A stretch of 64,000 nt of DNA from a virus. How positions within the stretch are numbered: position 1 is the stretch's first letter; every line of letters begins with the position of its first letter. The DNA is taken from positions 25,568-89,567 of IMG/VR virus record IMGVR_UViG_3300008114_000040; one strand, written 5' to 3'. A program made the position numbers and the translations under genes. The notes under the pieces were generated by a model, which worked only from the letters and a program-made list of their open reading frames with translations, did no database searches and had not been told where the DNA came from. Shown here in pieces: positions 61,224 through 64,000 of the stretch.

Positions 61224-62241
61224 TTTTCTCCAAAACTTTTATAACTTCCTCAGTTGAGGTGTAATCTTCAATTTCATAATCAACCGATTCCAAATTGTTT
61301 TTTCCGATTCTAATCATATTTGTTTGGAATTCGTGATCAAGTGGTGTACAATCACTTATCATAATGACCGGTTTACCACAACCCCAAGCAACCCAAGATA
61401 GACCAGATGATACACCCATAAAAAACTCAGAATAAAACAAATCAACCATTCGTTCTTTTAATGGATAGTCGCCGGTTAAATTGATTACATTTTCTAATGT
61501 TGTCGATTCTTTTGATATAACAACCACTTTAATACCTTTTGAGTTTAAATAATTAACGACGTTTTGCCATCCGTTCGGTTCCTTCCATTCCTTTTTTGGT
61601 GCACTACCTTTTTCAGAAATACAAACATATCTACCAGATATTCTCCGATGATTATGTTCAATTGATTTCATTAAGTCCGGAACTATTTCCGTATATTCTA
61701 GACCCAATATATCACAAGCGGTTTGTTGAAGTGGTATTTTTTTTGAATCTTTTGGTGAGTAAACACCGTCATTGTCGTGAGCACCAATATAATATTGAGC
61801 GTACACATTATGGGCTTGTGTATTTGGTTCTAAAAATAAAATGTCCGGATATACGTGTTTAAAAATATCATTAAAATACGCCGAACATAAAACATGACAA
61901 TTGTGTTTTTTTCTAAACTCATCAACATATGGAATCCAAGCCAAGTTATCACCCAAGGCCCTACCATCAATTTTTATAAAAACATATTTGTTTGTAAGGT
62001 CAAACTTATCGGTATGGATTAGTTCGTTGTCCTTATAAATTTTAATTAACCAGTCACAATACCATTGTCTATAACCATATACTTTTTCGTTTGAATAAAA
62101 GGTTTGTGAATGAACAATTTCTGAAGTTTGGTTATCAATGAATTCAATAAAATATTCATTTTGCTCATTTTCAATGATTACGCAAGCCGGTGCGTTTCCT
62201 TGAAGTGGTAAAGTTGTTTTATAATTAATCTTGATTTGCAT
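61216..62241 (-). CDS. Glycosyltransferase, autotransporter O-heptosyltransferase-like (GT-B)
   Basis: 341 aa from the ATG at 62241, chosen because it overlaps the upstream gene by only 17 nt; a longer in-frame form starting at 62316 would overlap by 92 nt. An N-terminal beta domain (YFIEFIDNQTSEIVHSQTFY) is followed by IDGRALGDNLAWIPYVDEFR and KKHNCHVLCSAYFND, very close to the bacterial autotransporter heptosyltransferase (BAHT) pattern. Later RYVCISEKGSAPKKEWKEPN, GVSSGLSWVAWGCGKPVIMI and DCTPLDHEF complete the GT-B/GT9 type fold. In bacteria BAHT enzymes glycosylate adhesin autotransporters. It follows the DUF2827 gene and lies near an autotransporter-like fibre gene. Confidence 0.82.
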   Translation of the reverse strand: MQIKINYKTTLPLQGNAPACVIIENEQNEYFIEFIDNQTSEIVHSQTFYSNEKVYGYRQWYCDWLIKIYKDNELIHTDKFDLTNKYVFIKIDGRALGDNLAWIPYVDEFRKKHNCHVLCSAYFNDIFKHVYPDILFLEPNTQAHNVYAQYYIGAHDNDGVYSPKDSKKIPLQQTACDILGLEYTEIVPDLMKSIEHNHRRISGRYVCISEKGSAPKKEWKEPNGWQNVVNYLNSKGIKVVVISKESTTLENVINLTGDYPLKERMVDLFYSEFFMGVSSGLSWVAWGCGKPVIMISDCTPLDHEFQTNMIRIGKNNLESVDYEIEDYTSTEEVIKVLEKII

Positions 62242-63433
62242 TACTATTTTTATACAGGTTTGTTTCTGGGTTATATTCCAAATAAGTATTTGGTATGTTA
62301 TTAAATAAGTTTTCAATTAATAGATCATACATACTTATCAGTTCTTCATTTTCGGCAAAGTATCTATTTAATACCTGGTCGTTTCTTTTGTCATATTCCT
62401 CAATATTTTCATCATGATGTTTTAAAATATAATTTAACATCTTTCCACCTTCTTTTGTATTGGAACCTTCGTAATAATAACCCAAATCCTTACAAAGTGG
62501 TGCATTGTGTAATATTGGATAACCCATATAAACTGCGTCCAGATATAAATAATTGAGGGGGTTTAACAATTGGTGTGATACAATTACATCCGCGTGTTGA
62601 GATAAGATATAGGGTGTTTGATATCTACTTTCGGCAGTTATCATTTTGTCCTTACCCAAATCAAGTTTTTTAATAAGTTGAACAAAGTTTTGTTTTTTGT
62701 TTAACTTATCACCTCCAAAAATATATACATTCTCAATATTTTCTTTCCCTTCTGATCTATAACTTTCTTCACAAACAAATATTGGAATCAAACAAAATTT
62801 AACCACATTAATGTTTGGTTCCATTATTGCGATGTTCTTTTTTTCCTTTCCGATTTGGTATCTAAAATCTTTTTTATAATGACCGGATTTGTAACCTTTC
62901 TCAATGTCAAGTATGGAATTTTTTATAAACTTATAGTGCCATATAAATGGAACAGCTAAAGCGTTTGTTCTATGGAGTGTTGAAAAATAACCTTGACAGG
63001 TCTCGTGTTGTTGGGGGACATACCAAACTTCATCGTATAAATCCTCATTTTCATATTCAGTGGTTTTAAAACCTTCGTGGAATAAAAACTTCTCAACACC
63101 TAATATGTAGTTATTTCCACACTTATAAGAAATTACTTTTTTGTTTTTATCCTTTTTAAATTCCTCAACTAAGTCCCATTTCATTTGTGAACCCATCGCA
63201 ACTAACAAATCCATTTCAGAATATGCGTCGTCAAAATACCTTAGTTTAACACCATCAAAATGTTTGGGGAGTGTTTCTGGTACGTCAATTTTATTTACAT
63301 TCAATAAATAAACATCATAATTTTTAGTTGAATGTGTCAACATATGGATAAAATAAAATATGTTGAGTTTTAACCCATTTGTCCAAATGGATTCATTTAC
63401 ATCTTTGAGAGATATGCTTACACCTATTTTCAT
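62225..63433 (-). CDS. DUF2827 glycosyltransferase-like protein
   Basis: 402 aa. The N-terminus IGVSISLKDVNESIWTNGLK (then NIFYFIHML) and the following VISYKCGNNYILGVEKFLFH and EVWYVPQQHETCQGYFSTLH segments match the DUF2827 family, a GT-B-like glycosyltransferase group. The C-terminal domain has AESRYQTPYILSQHADVIVS and YLDAVYMGYPILHNAPLCKD. It overlaps the heptosyltransferase-like gene by 17 nt, so translation is coupled. It probably adds a sugar to a surface glycan or to the fibre protein encoded upstream. The sugar donor is unknown. Confidence 0.8.
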   Translation of the reverse strand: MKIGVSISLKDVNESIWTNGLKLNIFYFIHMLTHSTKNYDVYLLNVNKIDVPETLPKHFDGVKLRYFDDAYSEMDLLVAMGSQMKWDLVEEFKKDKNKKVISYKCGNNYILGVEKFLFHEGFKTTEYENEDLYDEVWYVPQQHETCQGYFSTLHRTNALAVPFIWHYKFIKNSILDIEKGYKSGHYKKDFRYQIGKEKKNIAIMEPNINVVKFCLIPIFVCEESYRSEGKENIENVYIFGGDKLNKKQNFVQLIKKLDLGKDKMITAESRYQTPYILSQHADVIVSHQLLNPLNYLYLDAVYMGYPILHNAPLCKDLGYYYEGSNTKEGGKMLNYILKHHDENIEEYDKRNDQVLNRYFAENEELISMYDLLIENLFNNIPNTYLEYNPETNLYKNSNANQD

Positions 63434-63454
63434 GTTTTAAATATAATTATTTTC

Positions 63455-63487
63455 AAAAAAAAATGGAGTCCATTTCTGAACTCCATC
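63455..63487 (-). terminator. Rho-independent terminator after the tail-fibre gene
   Basis: ATGGAGT and ACTCCAT pair across a 10-nt loop and are followed on the minus strand by a long T run. It lies just past the fibre gene stop and separates it from the glycosyltransferase operon. Confidence 0.8.
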
Positions 63488-63507
63488 TTTCTTTTTTTTA
63501 TCTAAGA

Positions 63508-64000
63508 TTAAATATCACCGTAGATAATTAATTTACTAACAGCAGACGGCGCGGTATTAAATGTAATTGTATTACCTACAATTGTATAATCATTACCTCC
63601 ATCTTGTTGAAGTAAACCATTTAAGAACACTTGTTCTCTGTTTGCAACTAATGTTCCAGTTGTAACTTCAAACACATTATTTGTTCCATCAACTGCACCT
63701 GAGTAGGCCAATCTTTGGAATGCACCAGTTGTTACATTTGAAATCGCATCATCAACATAAAGTTTTGTAACCAATGTCAAATCATCAAATTGAGTTAAAC
63801 CAGATGGTTGAGCTGTCAATCTAATGTTATCAGACATTGTTAAACCTGTTGTATAGAACTCAGCAAGGTTTGATCTGTTCTCATTGTCAGCACCATTACC
63901 AATAATTGCAAGTTGAGTGTCACCAGATACGTTAAATGTTCCTTGAACGTGTTGTGCTCTACCTGCTGCAATTGTTCCTTCACCTTCAGCATGCGAATAA
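63508..64000 (-). CDS. Tail fibre protein, C-terminal part, with YadA-head-like repeat (runs off the window)
   Basis: The minus-strand frame is open without interruption from the stop at 63508 through 64000 (164 codons visible), so the N-terminus is missing. At the window edge it reads YSHAEGEGTIAAGRAQHVQG, the head repeat of trimeric autotransporter adhesins (SHAEGxxTxAxGxxxH). This is frequent in phage tail fibres. It continues through NLAEFYTTGLTMSDN into a C-terminal beta domain (GAFQRLAYSGAVDGTNNVFE). A visible internal ATG at 63837 is not the start. It would be a receptor-binding or long fibre. The adjacent glycosyltransferases suggest it may be glycosylated. Confidence 0.8.
   Translation of the reverse strand, partial: YSHAEGEGTIAAGRAQHVQGTFNVSGDTQLAIIGNGADNENRSNLAEFYTTGLTMSDNIRLTAQPSGLTQFDDLTLVTKLYVDDAISNVTTGAFQRLAYSGAVDGTNNVFEVTTGTLVANREQVFLNGLLQQDGGNDYTIVGNTITFNTAPSAVSKLIIYGDI

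Noticed and set aside
62242-62316. Longer start for the heptosyltransferase-like gene (25 extra residues)
   Set aside because: The extension lies almost entirely inside the upstream DUF2827 gene, is Ile/Thr-rich and unlike the family. The ATG at 62241 gives a normal overlap of 17 nt.

Overview
This window is part of the genome of a large, AT-rich, T4-like myovirus. The evidence is a near-complete set of contractile-tail genes with T4-type sequence signatures: neck gp13, sheath gp18, tube gp19, gp26-type chaperone, tape measure, gp53/LysM-like, gp6 and gp25. It sits beside a T4-like replication set: family B polymerase, gp41-type helicase, UvsX, gp32, a FEN-type 5' nuclease and class Ia NrdA/NrdB. 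Start codons have almost no Shine-Dalgarno sequences. Upstream DNA is A/T-rich, and many genes carry a TATTTAT box 4-31 nt before the ATG. Absence of Shine-Dalgarno sites fits a Bacteroidota host, but that is an inference. No tRNA, rRNA or CRISPR array was recognised. No stretch over 300 bases lacks a gene.

Layout. 1-11321 (minus): tail/baseplate operon with a partial structural gene, four large virion proteins (one of 1589 aa with a hydrophobic core), gp6 and gp25. 11393-23204 (minus): nucleotide metabolism and replication, in transcription order gp32, a 104-aa gene, uvsX, a ribbon-helix-helix-like 52-aa gene, a C5 cytosine methyltransferase with intein, a 5' nuclease, an unknown, the replicative helicase with intein, nrdB and nrdA. 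23320-40159 (minus): two small unknowns, then tail genes including 2180-, 1358- and 500-aa structural proteins, tape measure, gp26-like chaperone with a probable +1 frameshift extension, and tube. 40245-41753 (plus): homing endonuclease. 41829-48511 (minus): HAD-like phosphatase, sheath, two neck/tail-completion candidates and a repeat protein. 48608-52957 (plus): SNF2 helicase, a metalloprotease-superoxide dismutase fusion, gp13-like neck protein and a small protein. 52954-56889 (minus): DNA polymerase and small genes. 56936-64000: J-domain protein, then a glycan/sulfation region with methyltransferase, GT8, sulfotransferase, APS kinase-nucleotidyltransferase, DUF2061, an O-heptosyltransferase-like enzyme and a DUF2827 glycosyltransferase, ending in a tail-fibre gene with a YadA-head-like motif.

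How the parts may work together. The replication genes form a self-sufficient fork plus dNTP supply. Both inteins interrupt catalytic motifs (helicase P-loop, methyltransferase PCQ), so activity depends on splicing; the helicase intein has the residues of a class 3 (W-C-T) intein. The last 7 kb looks like a pathway that makes PAPS and transfers sulfate and sugars. Its position beside an autotransporter-like fibre gene suggests modification of the virion fibre or of a surface glycan. The most notable candidates are this sulfation/glycosylation module, the HExxH-superoxide dismutase fusion, the class 3 intein, the +1 frameshift before the tape-measure gene, and the TATTTAT start-site box.
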